Of a DNA stretch of 64,000 nucleotides, positions 32,383 to 41,068 are shown piece by piece (within the stretch, counting starts at the first letter, position 1; each line of letters opens with the position of its first letter). The notes beneath the pieces were generated by a model that was given only the letters and a program-made list of their open reading frames with translations, made no database searches and had not been told where the DNA came from. A program made the position numbers and the translations under genes. The DNA comes from Streptomyces sp. R21 (GTDB taxonomy: Bacteria > Actinomycetota > Actinomycetes > Streptomycetales > Streptomycetaceae). The DNA is taken from assembly GCF_041051975.1 (NCBI RefSeq), contig NZ_CP163435.1, positions 4,402,001-4,466,000 of the forward strand, read 5' to 3'.

Positions 32383-33825
32383 GTGACACAGACACTGCAC
32401 GACGCAAAGGAAGAGCAGCCCGCCCCGCACCCCGGGGCGACCGCCCGGCGCCGCTGGGCGATCCTCGGCGTCGTCCTCGCCGCCGACGTCCTCGACCTCC
32501 TCGACTCCACGATCACCAACATCGCCGCCCCCACCATCGCCGCCGACCTCGGCGGCGGCACCGGCCTCATCCAGTGGCTCGGTGCCGCCTACGCCCTGTC
32601 CCTCGGCGTGCTTCTCGTCCTCGGCGGGCGGCTCGGCGACAAGTACGGCCACCGCCGCCTCTTCCTCGCCGGACTCGGCGGATTCACCGCGGCCTCGGTC
32701 GCCTGCGGCCTCGCCATGAACCCCGAGTCCCTCGTCGCCGCCCGCCTGCTCCAGGGCGCCTTCGGCGCGCTCGTCATCCCGCAGGGCTTCGGCATCCTCG
32801 GCGCCACCTGGCCGCGCGACCAGATGAGCAAGGCCTTCAGCCTGTTCGGACCCGTGATGGGGCTCTCCGCCGTCGGCGGCCCGATCCTCGCCGGGTTCCT
32901 CATCGACGCCGACATCGCCGGACTCGGCTGGCGTCCGATGTTCCTCATCAACCTGCTCCTCGGCGGCGCCGCCCTCCTCGCCGCCGCCCGGCTCCTCCCC
33001 CGCGACACCGGCGACCGCACCGTCAGCGTCGACGGCCCCGGCTCCGCCCTCCTCGGCGCCGCCATGCTCGGCCTGCTCTCCGGCCTCATCGAGGGCTCGA
33101 CGCACGGCTGGACCACGGCCCCCGTCCTGCTCATCGCCGCCGGACTCGCCTTCTTCGCCGCCTTCTGGCACCGCCAGCGCACCGCCGAGAACCCGCTGAT
33201 CCAACCCTCCCTGCTGCGCAACCGCGGCTTCACCTCGGGACTCGCCCTCGGCGCCGTCTTCTTCGCCGCCGTCGCCGGACTCCTCTACGTCGTCTCGCTC
33301 TTCCAGCAGCAGGGCCTCGGCCGCTCCCCCGCGGGCGCCGCACTCGGCCTCGTCCCGCTGTCCGCCGGCATCGTCGTCGCGTCCATCGCCTGCCACCAGC
33401 TCATCGGCAGGTTCGGCCGCCGGCTCGTCCTCGCCGGACTCCTGATCACCCTCACCGGCACCGGCTACCTGCTCGCCCTCGTCGCCATCTCCGGCACAGA
33501 CACCGGCAGTTGGGCCCTCGTGCCACCACTGCTCATCGTCGGACTCGGCATGGGCACCTGCTTCGGCACCGTGTACGACGTCGCGATCGGCGACATCGCG
33601 CCCAGCGAGGCGGGCAGCGCGGGCGGCTCGCTCGGCGCCGTGCAGCAGCTCGCCAACGCGGTCGGCGCCGCCGCCGTCACCACCGTCTACTTCAAGGCAT
33701 CGACGCCCGGCGGCGGTGAGGCCCACGCCACCGTCCTGAGCCTCACCGTCGTCGCCGCCGTAGCCCTCCTGTGCCTCCCCCTCGTACGACTCCTGCCCCG
33801 CAAGGCACAGGAGCAGCACCACTGA
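32383..33825 (+). CDS. MFS transporter, DHA2 (EmrB/QacA) type drug exporter
   Basis: This 480-aa protein from GTG 32383 (TQTLHDAKEE) has about 14 hydrophobic helices. Motif A is GGRLGDKYGHRRLFLAG, and helix 1 carries DVLDLLDSTITNIAAPTI, typical of DHA2 exporters. It is a proton-coupled drug exporter in the plasma membrane; the substrate is unknown. It converges on the reductase gene at 33844. Confidence 0.9.
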   Translation: MTQTLHDAKEEQPAPHPGATARRRWAILGVVLAADVLDLLDSTITNIAAPTIAADLGGGTGLIQWLGAAYALSLGVLLVLGGRLGDKYGHRRLFLAGLGGFTAASVACGLAMNPESLVAARLLQGAFGALVIPQGFGILGATWPRDQMSKAFSLFGPVMGLSAVGGPILAGFLIDADIAGLGWRPMFLINLLLGGAALLAAARLLPRDTGDRTVSVDGPGSALLGAAMLGLLSGLIEGSTHGWTTAPVLLIAAGLAFFAAFWHRQRTAENPLIQPSLLRNRGFTSGLALGAVFFAAVAGLLYVVSLFQQQGLGRSPAGAALGLVPLSAGIVVASIACHQLIGRFGRRLVLAGLLITLTGTGYLLALVAISGTDTGSWALVPPLLIVGLGMGTCFGTVYDVAIGDIAPSEAGSAGGSLGAVQQLANAVGAAAVTTVYFKASTPGGGEAHATVLSLTVVAAVALLCLPLVRLLPRKAQEQHH

Positions 33826-33843
33826 CCGCCGACCGGGCGGCGC

Positions 33844-34734
33844 TCAGGGGACGAGCACCAGACGCCCCCGCAGACCGCCCTCCGCCAGCCGGGCGTGCGC
33901 CTTGGCCGCCTCGTCCAGCGCGTACGTCTCGGCCACCCGCAGCGTCAGCACCCCCTCGTCGACCAGCGCCACCAGCTCCGCCAGGCGCGCCCCGTCGGGG
34001 CTCACCTCCACGGCGTCCGTGCGCACACCCCGCACGGACGCCGGCTGCGCTCCCGGGATGACGCCGGAGAACACACCGCCGTCGCGTACCCACTCCAGCG
34101 CCGCCTCGCCGAGAAGCGCCGCGTCGAGCACCGCGTCCACGCTGCGCGGCTCCACGGCTCCCGATACGACGCGGGCCGCCCCCAGCGACCGTACGAGCGC
34201 CTCGTCGGCCTCCCGGGCCACGGCGGTCACGGATATCCCCCGGTGGGCGGCGAGTTGGACCGCGTAGCCGCCGACCGCGCCCGCCGCGCCGGTCACCAGC
34301 AGGCTCTGGCCCGGCTCCAGGGCCAGCAGGTCGAGTGCCTGCGAGGCGGTGAGCGCGTTGAGGGGCAGGGTCGCCGCGTGCACGGCGTCGGCCGAGGCGG
34401 GCGCCTTGGCCACCGCGTCCGTGTCCACGACCACGTAATCGGCGTGCGTGCCAAAGGACTTGTCCGCGCCGTACGCCAGCGCAACCACCTCGTCGCCGAC
34501 GCTCCACCCGGTCGCCACGCCCACGGCGTCGACCGTCCCGGACACGTCCCAGCCCAGCCCGAGCCGCTTGCCCGCACCCCCGAAGACTCCCGAACGCACG
34601 CCCGCGTCAACGGGGTTGAGCGCGGCGGCGGCGACCTTGATCCGGACCTGCCGGGCGGCCGGCTCCGGCACCACGGTCTCGGCGATCTCCAGGACCTCGG
34701 GCCCGCCGAAGGACTCCACTGTCACAGCACGCAT
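33844..34734 (-). CDS. NADP-dependent quinone oxidoreductase-type MDR protein
   Basis: This 296-aa protein from ATG 34734 (MRAVTVESFGGPEVLEI) has GGAG 8 nt upstream. It is a medium-chain dehydrogenase/reductase without zinc ligands, with the nucleotide motif LLVTGAAGAVGGYAVQLAAH. It reduces quinones or enals with NADPH. It is divergent from the HxlR regulator at 34882, a classic pairing for electrophile response, so HxlR probably represses it. Confidence 0.9.
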   Translation of the reverse strand: MRAVTVESFGGPEVLEIAETVVPEPAARQVRIKVAAAALNPVDAGVRSGVFGGAGKRLGLGWDVSGTVDAVGVATGWSVGDEVVALAYGADKSFGTHADYVVVDTDAVAKAPASADAVHAATLPLNALTASQALDLLALEPGQSLLVTGAAGAVGGYAVQLAAHRGISVTAVAREADEALVRSLGAARVVSGAVEPRSVDAVLDAALLGEAALEWVRDGGVFSGVIPGAQPASVRGVRTDAVEVSPDGARLAELVALVDEGVLTLRVAETYALDEAAKAHARLAEGGLRGRLVLVP

Positions 34735-34807
34735 GTCAACTCTCCTCATCACAAGGCCGTTTGCGCAGGTTTCCTGTTCCCTCCCTGCTGCGACAACCCT
34801 AGGAAGA

Positions 34808-34843
34808 GTTACTATCTATTGGTAAGTAGGCACCTGAAGGTGC
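34808..34843. promoter_or_regulatory. candidate HxlR operator between divergent genes
   Basis: GTTAC-TATCTATTG-GTAAG (from 34808) and the palindrome GCACCT-GA-AGGTGC (34830-34843) lie in an AT-richer patch between the reductase and HxlR genes. The TTAC...GTAA arms resemble sites of HxlR-type regulators. Confidence 0.5.
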
Positions 34844-34881
34844 GTAGGTCACCCAAGAGTGAGCGGTACGGGGGATACACC

Positions 34882-35289
34882 ATGGCGACGACGACGGCGG
34901 CCCAGCGGCGTGAACAGGCACGCATCGAGTACGACGCGTTCATCAAGGGCTGCCCCACCAACCAGCTCCTCGCCCGCATCAGCGACAAGTGGGTCAGCCT
35001 CGTCGTCAGCGCGCTCGCCGAAGGGCCGATGCGCTACAGCGACCTCGGCCGCAAGATCGCCGGAGTCAGCCCCAAGATGCTGACGCAGACGCTGCGTTCG
35101 GTGGAGCGCGACGGCCTCGTCTCCCGCACCGTCACCCCGTCGGTGCCGGTCCGCGTCGACTACGAGCTCACCCCGCTCGGCACCAGCCTGACCTGCCTGC
35201 TGAGCGCCGTGAAGGACTGGGCGGAGGGGCACATCGAGGAGGTCAACGAGGCACGGGATCGGTACGATTCGGCTGCGGCGGCCTCCTGA
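34882..35289 (+). CDS. HxlR-family transcriptional regulator
   Basis: This 135-aa winged-helix protein starts MATTTAAQRREQ. Family features are CPTNQLLARISDKWVSLVVS with the conserved Cys near the start of the DNA-binding domain, and RYSDLGRKIAGVSPKMLTQT. HxlR/YodB-type regulators sense electrophiles through that cysteine. It is divergent from the quinone reductase, which is the likely target. The LLM flavin pair is a second possible target. Confidence 0.92.
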   Translation: MATTTAAQRREQARIEYDAFIKGCPTNQLLARISDKWVSLVVSALAEGPMRYSDLGRKIAGVSPKMLTQTLRSVERDGLVSRTVTPSVPVRVDYELTPLGTSLTCLLSAVKDWAEGHIEEVNEARDRYDSAAAAS

Positions 35290-35301
35290 GCCGCGGGCTC
35301 C

Positions 35302-35820
35302 CTAGGGGGCTTCCGGCTCGTCCAGATCCCCGCCGCGCAACCGGGCGACCTGCGCCGCACTGAAGTCGACCGTGCGGCGCATATGGCCGATGATCAGGGC
35401 GAGTTCGGCGTCGTCGACCGTGTCGAAGAGCGCGAACCAGCCGCCGCCCAGCCGGTCCCACATCCGCCCGAACTCGGCGATCTTCTCCGGCACGGTCGCC
35501 ACCAGCACCCGGCGCCGGTCGACGGCGTCCCGCTCCCGGACGACGTACCCCGCCCTCTCCAGCCGGTCCACGAGCCGCGTCGCCGACCCCGTCGTCAGCC
35601 CGGTCAGCTCCGCGATCCGGCCCGTCGTCACCGGCCCGTCCTCCAGCCCGAGCAGGTTCACGCACTGCAGATCCGTCGGGTGCAGCCCGATGCGGTCGGC
35701 GACGGCCTGGTTGAAGAGCGCGTACGAGGCCATGTAGCGGCGCGACACCGTCGCCAGCTCGTCGAGCAGCCGCTCACGTTCTTTCCCGGCTTTCCCGGCT
35801 TTCCCGGCTTTCCCGGACAT
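35302..35820 (-). CDS. MarR-family transcriptional regulator
   Basis: This 172-aa protein from ATG 35820 (MSGKAGKAGKAGKERE) has a winged-helix core: HPTDLQCVNLLGLEDGPVTT, TGLTTGSATRLVDRLERAGY and the RERDAVDRRRVLV wing. The N-terminal G-K-A repeat is encoded by a 9-bp tandem repeat, so its length could vary between strains. It converges on the HxlR gene with a 12-nt gap. The target is unknown. Confidence 0.9.
   Translation of the reverse strand: MSGKAGKAGKAGKERERLLDELATVSRRYMASYALFNQAVADRIGLHPTDLQCVNLLGLEDGPVTTGRIAELTGLTTGSATRLVDRLERAGYVVRERDAVDRRRVLVATVPEKIAEFGRMWDRLGGGWFALFDTVDDAELALIIGHMRRTVDFSAAQVARLRGGDLDEPEAP
35782..35817. repeat. 9-bp tandem repeat (TTTCCCGGC) x4 in MarR start
   Basis: There are four units of a 9-mer, in frame, encoding G-K-A. 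It is a possible variable-number repeat. Confidence 0.85.
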
Positions 35821-35908
35821 GCCCACGCCCTTTCGTCTGCGTCGTGCAGAAAGCGTACGACGCAGGCACCTGACTTCGGGTGAGGGATCGGCGGGAGGGG
35901 ACCGGCGG

Positions 35909-36388
35909 CTAGAAGACGTACGAGTCCCCGGTGTCCAGCGCCAGGACCTGCTGCCGGTCGTTCGCGTGATTGCGGTCCACCGCGCCGCCGCTCCACAGCG
36001 TGTCGATCGTCAACGACACCTCCGACGGCACCTCCCGCAGCCGTACCCGCAACCTGATCTCCGCCCCCAGCCCGTCCGCCGCCAGCGCCCCCGTCCGGCA
36101 CACCACCGTCCGCACCCCCGACCGCGCACACCCCTCCGGCAACTGCTGCCGGACCGCGAGCGGCTGCGACCAGCGCAGCCGTACCGTCGCGTCGTCGACG
36201 GCGCTCGGACCATGGTTCTGCGGGGTCAGCCGGAGATCGACGCGCCCGGCGTCCATGGACACGGTCCCGTGATAGGCGAGGTCGGCCTCGGGCCCCAGGG
36301 CGACGGCGGGCGACGCGGCCCCCATCGCGAGCGCCGCGCACGCACCCAACGCACCGACCGCAGAACCCGCCACGCAATGAATCCGCAT
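35909..36388 (-). CDS. secreted protein with DUF11-like beta domain
   Basis: This 159-aa protein has a clear signal peptide (MRIHCVAGSAVGALGACAAL, ending SPAVALG). The mature part resembles DUF11/CARDB beta-sandwich repeats: VDLRLTPQNHGPSAVDDATV and a Cys pair (GCARSGVRTVVC). It is probably cell-wall associated or released. No partner gene is apparent. Function is unknown. Confidence 0.75.
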   Translation of the reverse strand: MRIHCVAGSAVGALGACAALAMGAASPAVALGPEADLAYHGTVSMDAGRVDLRLTPQNHGPSAVDDATVRLRWSQPLAVRQQLPEGCARSGVRTVVCRTGALAADGLGAEIRLRVRLREVPSEVSLTIDTLWSGGAVDRNHANDRQQVLALDTGDSYVF

Positions 36389-36508
36389 ACCGCCATCTCC
36401 TCCACATAGGTCATCAATTCATCCGATATATCCCCCTTCCGGCCAGGGCCAGGCGCCGTCCATCAGGTGACGGAGAGGCCCCTGCCTCCCCCATGCCAAA
36501 GTGACCAC

Positions 36509-36847
36509 ATGCTCATCGCCCGCTCCGTCGCCCTCTTCGTCGTCGCCGCGCTCTTCGAGATCGGCGGCGCCTGGCTGGTCTGGCAGGGCGTGCGCGAACA
36601 CCGGGGCTGGCTCTGGATCGGCGCCGGCGTCATGGCCCTCGGCGTGTACGGCTTCGTCGCCACACTCCAGCCGGACGCCGAGTTCGGCCGCATCCTCGCC
36701 GCGTACGGCGGAGTCTTCGTCGCCGGCTCACTCGCCTGGGGCATGATCGCGGACGGCTACCGCCCCGACCGCTGGGACGTCACCGGCGCACTGATCTGCC
36801 TCACGGGCATGGCCGTGATCATGTACGCGCCGCGCGGCGGCAACTGA
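36509..36847 (+). CDS. YnfA family small membrane protein
   Basis: This 112-aa protein has four TM helices: FVVAALFEIGGAWLVWQGVR, WLWIGAGVMALGVYGFVATL, R-I-L-A-A-Y-G-G-V-F-V-A-G-S-L and ALICLTGMAVIMYAPR. These match the UPF0060/YnfA family, proposed small-multidrug-resistance-like efflux proteins. I use ATG 36509 (MLIARSVALF), with no upstream family-like sequence. Confidence 0.9.
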   Translation: MLIARSVALFVVAALFEIGGAWLVWQGVREHRGWLWIGAGVMALGVYGFVATLQPDAEFGRILAAYGGVFVAGSLAWGMIADGYRPDRWDVTGALICLTGMAVIMYAPRGGN

Positions 36848-36869
36848 ACCCGCGCCGCGCAAAGGACTC

Positions 36870-37514
36870 TCAGCGCGCGAAGGCCAGGATGTCGCCGACC
36901 GCCTCGCGCAGACTCCCGAAGTGCCGGTGTACGCCGTCCACCGCGGCCGGGGCGTTGACGCCCCACACCGTCATCCCGGCCCGCAGCCCCGACAGCACCC
37001 CGGACGGCGCGTCCTCGACGACCAGGCAGTCCTCCGGCGCGACCCCGAGCCGCCCGGCAGCCAGCAGATAAGGAACCGGCGACGGCTTGCCCTCGTCGAC
37101 CGAGGCCGCGTCCACGACGACCTGCGGAACCGGCAGCCCGGTCCGGGCGAACCGCCCCCGCACCCGGTGCCCGTAGTTCGAGGTCACCAGCGCCCAGGCC
37201 CCGGCGGGCAGCGCGCCCAGCAGCTCCGACGCCCCGTCGAAGGCCGCGTACACGCCGGTCCGTACGTCCTCGTCCTCCAGCTCGTGCAGCAGGGCCAGGC
37301 ACGTGTGCGGATCCCGGTCCGGCGCGACAGCCGCGAAGGTCTCCAAGGGCCGCGTGCGCAGCGCCACCCGGTGAACCTCGTCGGGGTCGAGCCCGTAGCG
37401 CTCGGCCCACATGCGCCACACGCGACGCTGGTTGTCCACCGCGTCGATCAACGTGCCGTCGACATCGAACAGGACGCACTTCGCGACACCGGGCCGAACA
37501 GATTCGCTCGTCAC
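36870..37514 (-). CDS. HAD-superfamily phosphatase (subfamily IA)
   Basis: This 214-aa protein from GTG 37514 carries all HAD motifs: I CVLFDVDGTLIDAV, II VTSNYGHR, III Lys in DEGKPSPVPYLLA, IV LVVEDAPSG. It is probably a phosphatase of sugar phosphates or phosphoglycolate. It converges on ynfA-like and diverges from the SDR gene. Confidence 0.9.
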   Translation of the reverse strand: MTSESVRPGVAKCVLFDVDGTLIDAVDNQRRVWRMWAERYGLDPDEVHRVALRTRPLETFAAVAPDRDPHTCLALLHELEDEDVRTGVYAAFDGASELLGALPAGAWALVTSNYGHRVRGRFARTGLPVPQVVVDAASVDEGKPSPVPYLLAAGRLGVAPEDCLVVEDAPSGVLSGLRAGMTVWGVNAPAAVDGVHRHFGSLREAVGDILAFAR

Positions 37515-37702
37515 GCCTTGATCATGGCATCAGCGCAGAAAGGGAGACCCACGGGGAGGATTGTCGTGCACCGGCCGTCCGCCCCTCGGCGTCCCACAGC
37601 CCGCTCCCCGGACGCCCCGACGCCCAGGCCCGCGACCTGCCTATCCTGGCCGGGATCGAGGACGTACCGACGTGCCTCGTACATATGCCCGAGGAGCAGC
37701 CC

Positions 37703-38482
37703 ATGACCGCCCCCGCCGTGCCCGCAGCCCCCTCCCGTATCGCCGTCGTCACCGGCGCGAGCAGCGGTATCGGCGCGGCGACGGCCCGGCAGCTCGCCGC
37801 GGCCGGGTACCGCGTCGTGCTCACCGCGCGCCGCAAGGACCGCATCGAAGCGCTCGCGGAGGAGATCAACACGGCAGGCCACCAGGCGGCGGCGTACGCC
37901 CTCGACATCACGGACCGCACGGCGGTCGACGAGTTCGCGTCGGCGTTCAAGACCATCGGCGTCCTGGTGAACAACGCGGGCGGCGCGCTCGGCGCGGACA
38001 CGATCGCGGCGGGCGACCCGGCGGACTGGCGCCAGATGTACGAGACGAACGTCATCGGCACCCTGAACGTCACCCAGGCCCTGCTGCCCGCCCTCACCGC
38101 GAGCGGCGACGGCACGATCGTCGTCCTCTCCTCCACCGCCGGCCACGGCACGTACGAGGGCGGCGGCGGCTACGTGGCCGCCAAGCACGCCGAACACGTC
38201 CTCGCCGAGACGCTGCGCCTGGAGATCGTCGGCACCCCGGTCCGCGTCATCGAGGTCGCGCCCGGCATGGTCAAGACCGACGAGTTCGCGCTGACCCGCT
38301 TCGGCGGCGACAGCGACAAGGCGGCGAAGGTGTACGCGGGCGTCGCCGAGCCGCTCTCCGCCGACGACGTCGCCGACACCATCACCTGGGCCGTCACCCG
38401 TCCCAGCCACGTCAACATCGACCTCCTCGTCGTCCGCCCCCGCGCCCAGGCGTCGAACACGAAGGTCCACAGGGAACTGTGA
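37703..38482 (+). CDS. SDR-family NAD(P)-dependent oxidoreductase
   Basis: This 259-aa classical SDR has the TGASSGIGAATARQL cofactor loop, NNAGG, the catalytic Ser in VVLSSTAGHG and Y-V-A-A-K. ATG 37703 has GAGGAG upstream; ATG 37685 is an alternative. The Arg-rich TARRKDRIE suggests NADP(H) preference. It is complete, unlike the SDR remnant at 23812. The stop overlaps the start of the next gene (TGATG). Confidence 0.93.
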   Translation: MTAPAVPAAPSRIAVVTGASSGIGAATARQLAAAGYRVVLTARRKDRIEALAEEINTAGHQAAAYALDITDRTAVDEFASAFKTIGVLVNNAGGALGADTIAAGDPADWRQMYETNVIGTLNVTQALLPALTASGDGTIVVLSSTAGHGTYEGGGGYVAAKHAEHVLAETLRLEIVGTPVRVIEVAPGMVKTDEFALTRFGGDSDKAAKVYAGVAEPLSADDVADTITWAVTRPSHVNIDLLVVRPRAQASNTKVHREL

Positions 38483-38688
38483 TGCCGGACGAGCCCACCG
38501 GGGGGACACCGGGCGACGCCTCCGATGTCTCGGACGTCTCCGGCATCTCCGACGTCTCCCCGGAGCAGCGCCGCCTCGCCCAGGAGAAGAAGAACGAACG
38601 CATGGTCTGGTACTACCTCGCGTACTTCCTCTTCGGCATCCACATCGTGGCGTTCGTCATGATCTACGCGGTGCTGCACGCGAAGTAA
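38482..38688 (+). CDS. small single-pass membrane protein, translationally coupled to SDR
   Basis: This 68-aa protein starts at ATG 38482, sharing one base with the SDR stop. An acidic, Ser/Asp-repeated N-terminus (DASDVSDVSGISDVS) and a charged helix are followed by one TM helix (WYYLAYFLFGIHIVAFVMIY). Coupling suggests joint production with the SDR; function is not known to me. Confidence 0.8.
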   Translation: MPDEPTGGTPGDASDVSDVSGISDVSPEQRRLAQEKKNERMVWYYLAYFLFGIHIVAFVMIYAVLHAK

Positions 38689-38719
38689 CCGCGTGAGCGG
38701 CCACATAGGCTGCCGGGTT

Positions 38720-39997
38720 GTGAACAGACGACACATACCCTTCGATCGGCTGCACAACTTCCGCGACCTGGGCGGATACACCACCGACGACGGCCGGGCG
38801 GTCCGCTGGGGCCGCCTGTTCCGCTCGGACGGGCTCGGCAAGCTGACCGAGGGCACCGAGGGCACCGAGGACTGGGACGCCTTCCTCTCCCTCGGCATCC
38901 GCACGGTCGTCGACCTCCGCTACCCCTGGGAGATCGAGGCGAAGGGCCGCGTACCCGAGCACCCGTCCCTCACGTACCGCAACCTCAGCATCGAGCACCG
39001 CCCCTACGACCAGGCGGCGCTGACCCCCGACGTCGACCCCGGCCCCTACCTGGCGGCCCGCTTCGCGGAGGTGGCGGAGGACGGCACGAAGGAGATCCGC
39101 GAGGCGCTGGAGCTGATCGCCGAAGCGGGGGAATCGGAAGCCCCGCTTGTCTTCCACTGCGCCTCCGGCAAGGACCGCACCGGCCTGCTGGCCGCGCTGG
39201 TCCTCACGATCCTCGGCGTCCCGGAGCGGACCATCGTCGAGGACTTCACCCTCACCGAGCTGGCCACGGCCCGCCTGGTCGCCGACTGGCACACGACCCA
39301 CCCCGGCCGCGAACTGACCTGGCCGGGCTACGGCAGGGCCCCCGCCGAGATCATGACCCTCTTCCTCGCGGACCTGCGCACACGGTACGGCTCGGTCCAG
39401 GCCTACATCACGGGGACGCTGGGCCTGGACGAGCCCACCCAGCAGCGCCTGCGCACGAACCTCCTCGAACCGGCGCCCCAGCAGCCCGAGTTGACGTTCC
39501 GCCGAGCCGACGAGAACGACCTCGCGACCCTGGTCCGCCTCCGCGACGAGGCGGCCCACTGGCAGAAGCGCACCGCCCCCGACATCGCCCAGTGGACCCC
39601 GGGCCAACTCGGCGAGGACCACTTCCGCACCCGCATCGAGCAGGGCGAGGTCTGGCTGGCCCACGCGGACTCGGCCGTGGTCGGCGCCTGGGAACTCTGG
39701 TGGGACGACCCGGCTGCCTGGGGCCCCCAACCCCCCACAGCCGCCTACATCCACCGCCTCATGACCGACCACACCACGGCCCCACGGGGCACAGGCCGCC
39801 GCATGCTGGCTCAGGCAGAGTCCCGCATCACCGCCTCCGGCCGCACCCTCGCCCGCCTGGACTGCATCTCCACGAACCCGCACCTGCGCGCGTACTACGA
39901 GAACGCGGGCTACAGGGTCGTAGGCGAACAGCCCATGAAGGACGGCGGAGCGGGCTCTCCGTACGCGGTGACGCTGCTGGAGAAGCGGCTCAAGTAA
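38720..39997 (+). CDS. tyrosine phosphatase (IphP type) fused to GNAT acetyltransferase
   Basis: This 425-aa protein from GTG 38720 is probably leaderless (TAGGCT ends 8 nt upstream). Residues 1-250 are a tyrosine/lipid phosphatase: LHNFRDLGGY and the P-loop HCASGKDRTG with catalytic Cys147. Residues about 260-425 are a GNAT acetyltransferase (LTFRRADENDLATLVRLRDE, PRGTGRRMLAQAESR, LRAYYENAGYRVVGE). Phosphatase-GNAT fusion in one chain is notable. It may couple dephosphorylation with acetylation of a shared or unrelated substrate. Confidence 0.9.
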   Translation: MNRRHIPFDRLHNFRDLGGYTTDDGRAVRWGRLFRSDGLGKLTEGTEGTEDWDAFLSLGIRTVVDLRYPWEIEAKGRVPEHPSLTYRNLSIEHRPYDQAALTPDVDPGPYLAARFAEVAEDGTKEIREALELIAEAGESEAPLVFHCASGKDRTGLLAALVLTILGVPERTIVEDFTLTELATARLVADWHTTHPGRELTWPGYGRAPAEIMTLFLADLRTRYGSVQAYITGTLGLDEPTQQRLRTNLLEPAPQQPELTFRRADENDLATLVRLRDEAAHWQKRTAPDIAQWTPGQLGEDHFRTRIEQGEVWLAHADSAVVGAWELWWDDPAAWGPQPPTAAYIHRLMTDHTTAPRGTGRRMLAQAESRITASGRTLARLDCISTNPHLRAYYENAGYRVVGEQPMKDGGAGSPYAVTLLEKRLK

Positions 39998-40048
39998 CCC
40001 ACACGGGTGAACCGGATAGATCACCCATACGGCACAGGAACGCCCGAC

Positions 40049-40158
40049 CTAGGCTCGCGCCACAACATCAAAAAACGGCCCTCGGCCGGGACTGGCATCC
40101 CGATCGAGGGCCTGACCACCAAGGAAGTGGGCTTCCCTGTGGCTGAACGCGAGCCTAG
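40049..40158 (+). promoter_or_regulatory. folded leader of the homing endonuclease gene
   Basis: CTAGGCTCGCG (40049-40059) pairs perfectly with CGCGAGCCTAG (40148-40158). Inside lie a 13-bp hairpin (GGCCCTCG and CGGGA arms, 40077-40112) and a small hairpin GGAAG-TGGG-CTTCC (40123-40136) that buries the AAGGAAG ribosome site before GTG 40139. The outer 3' arm is inside the coding region. This could be an RNA switch, or the outer repeat may act in DNA, since TAGGCT could also be a -10 box. Confidence 0.6.
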
Positions 40159-41014
40159 CGCGCACCAATTCACACTGGACGACGCCCTCGGCGTCGAGAC
40201 GACGGGGTTCATGGACCTCGAAGATCCCAACTACGCCTACATGTTCGGCTTCTTGCAGGCCGATGGGCATCTGGCGAAAGGAACGGGCCAGAAAGGGCGT
40301 CTGACAGCCGAGATCAACGTGCGGGACATCGACATCCTGCGCGAGTTCCAGAGGCTGACGCCGTACAACAGCAGCATCACCGAACGCACCCGCTCCACGA
40401 ATTTCGCCGAGACCCACCACTCAGCGACTTGGACCCTGTGCTCCCTCGAAGCCAGGACCAAGCTCAACGAGCTAGGCCTGCCTTACGGCCGCAAATCCAA
40501 GGACATCGCCCCGCCCCGCGTCGAGTTCTCGCGCCTTGACTACCTCCGAGGCGTCATCGACGCAGACGGCTCGGTCGGCTTCACGAGCAAGGGCTTCCCT
40601 TTCATCTCCCTCACCACGGCCAGCACCGCCATCGGTGCCTACCTGTGTCACTACGCGAAGAAGGTGACAGGGGCTCAGCGCACCATCAAGCGCAATGCCC
40701 GCGACGGCATCTACAACGCCCTGTACACGATGGAGGTGGCCCAGAAGCTGGCCGCTCACCTCTACTACCCCGACTGCCTGGCCTTGGAGCGCAAGCAGAC
40801 GGCCGCCGACTCTCTCGCTTCACGGGTCCGCCCAGCCGGAATGAGGGCGGCGTACACCCAACGCCGCTGGAGTGAACGGGAGGACCGAATCCTCCTGGAG
40901 CACAACAACCCGGCCTCGGCAGCCGAGGCGCTCGGCAGGACCATTCAGAGTTGCAGTCTGCGCCTTTGGCGCCTGCGCAGCGGCAAGGTACCCATGCCCA
41001 CAAGTGATCAGTGA
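40139..41014 (+). CDS. LAGLIDADG homing endonuclease, free-standing
   Basis: This 291-aa protein from GTG 40139 (AEREPSAHQF) has two LAGLIDADG helices: FGFLQADGHL (36-45) and YLRGVIDADGSV (135-146), each contributing an Asp to the active site. The C-terminus (RRWSEREDRILLEHN to SLRLWRLRSG) looks like a Myb/SANT-type DNA-binding helix bundle. No intron or intein surrounds it. Codon use looks less GC-biased than neighbours, which suggests transfer. It converges with rtcB across a shared terminator. Longer in-frame starts (GTG 40127, ATG 40007) run through the folded leader. Confidence 0.85.
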   Translation: MAEREPSAHQFTLDDALGVETTGFMDLEDPNYAYMFGFLQADGHLAKGTGQKGRLTAEINVRDIDILREFQRLTPYNSSITERTRSTNFAETHHSATWTLCSLEARTKLNELGLPYGRKSKDIAPPRVEFSRLDYLRGVIDADGSVGFTSKGFPFISLTTASTAIGAYLCHYAKKVTGAQRTIKRNARDGIYNALYTMEVAQKLAAHLYYPDCLALERKQTAADSLASRVRPAGMRAAYTQRRWSEREDRILLEHNNPASAAEALGRTIQSCSLRLWRLRSGKVPMPTSDQ

Positions 41015-41019
41015 CGGAG

Positions 41020-41062
41020 TGCGCGGCGGTCCCGAACTGTCTCAGTTCGGGACCGCCGCGCA
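41020..41062. terminator. bidirectional terminator, 20-bp perfect stem
   Basis: GCGCGGCGGTCCCGAACTG pairs with its full complement around a 3-nt loop (extra T-A pair outside). It lies between the convergent endonuclease (stop 41014) and rtcB (stop 41069) and serves both. Confidence 0.92.
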
Positions 41063-41068
41063 TGCTGC

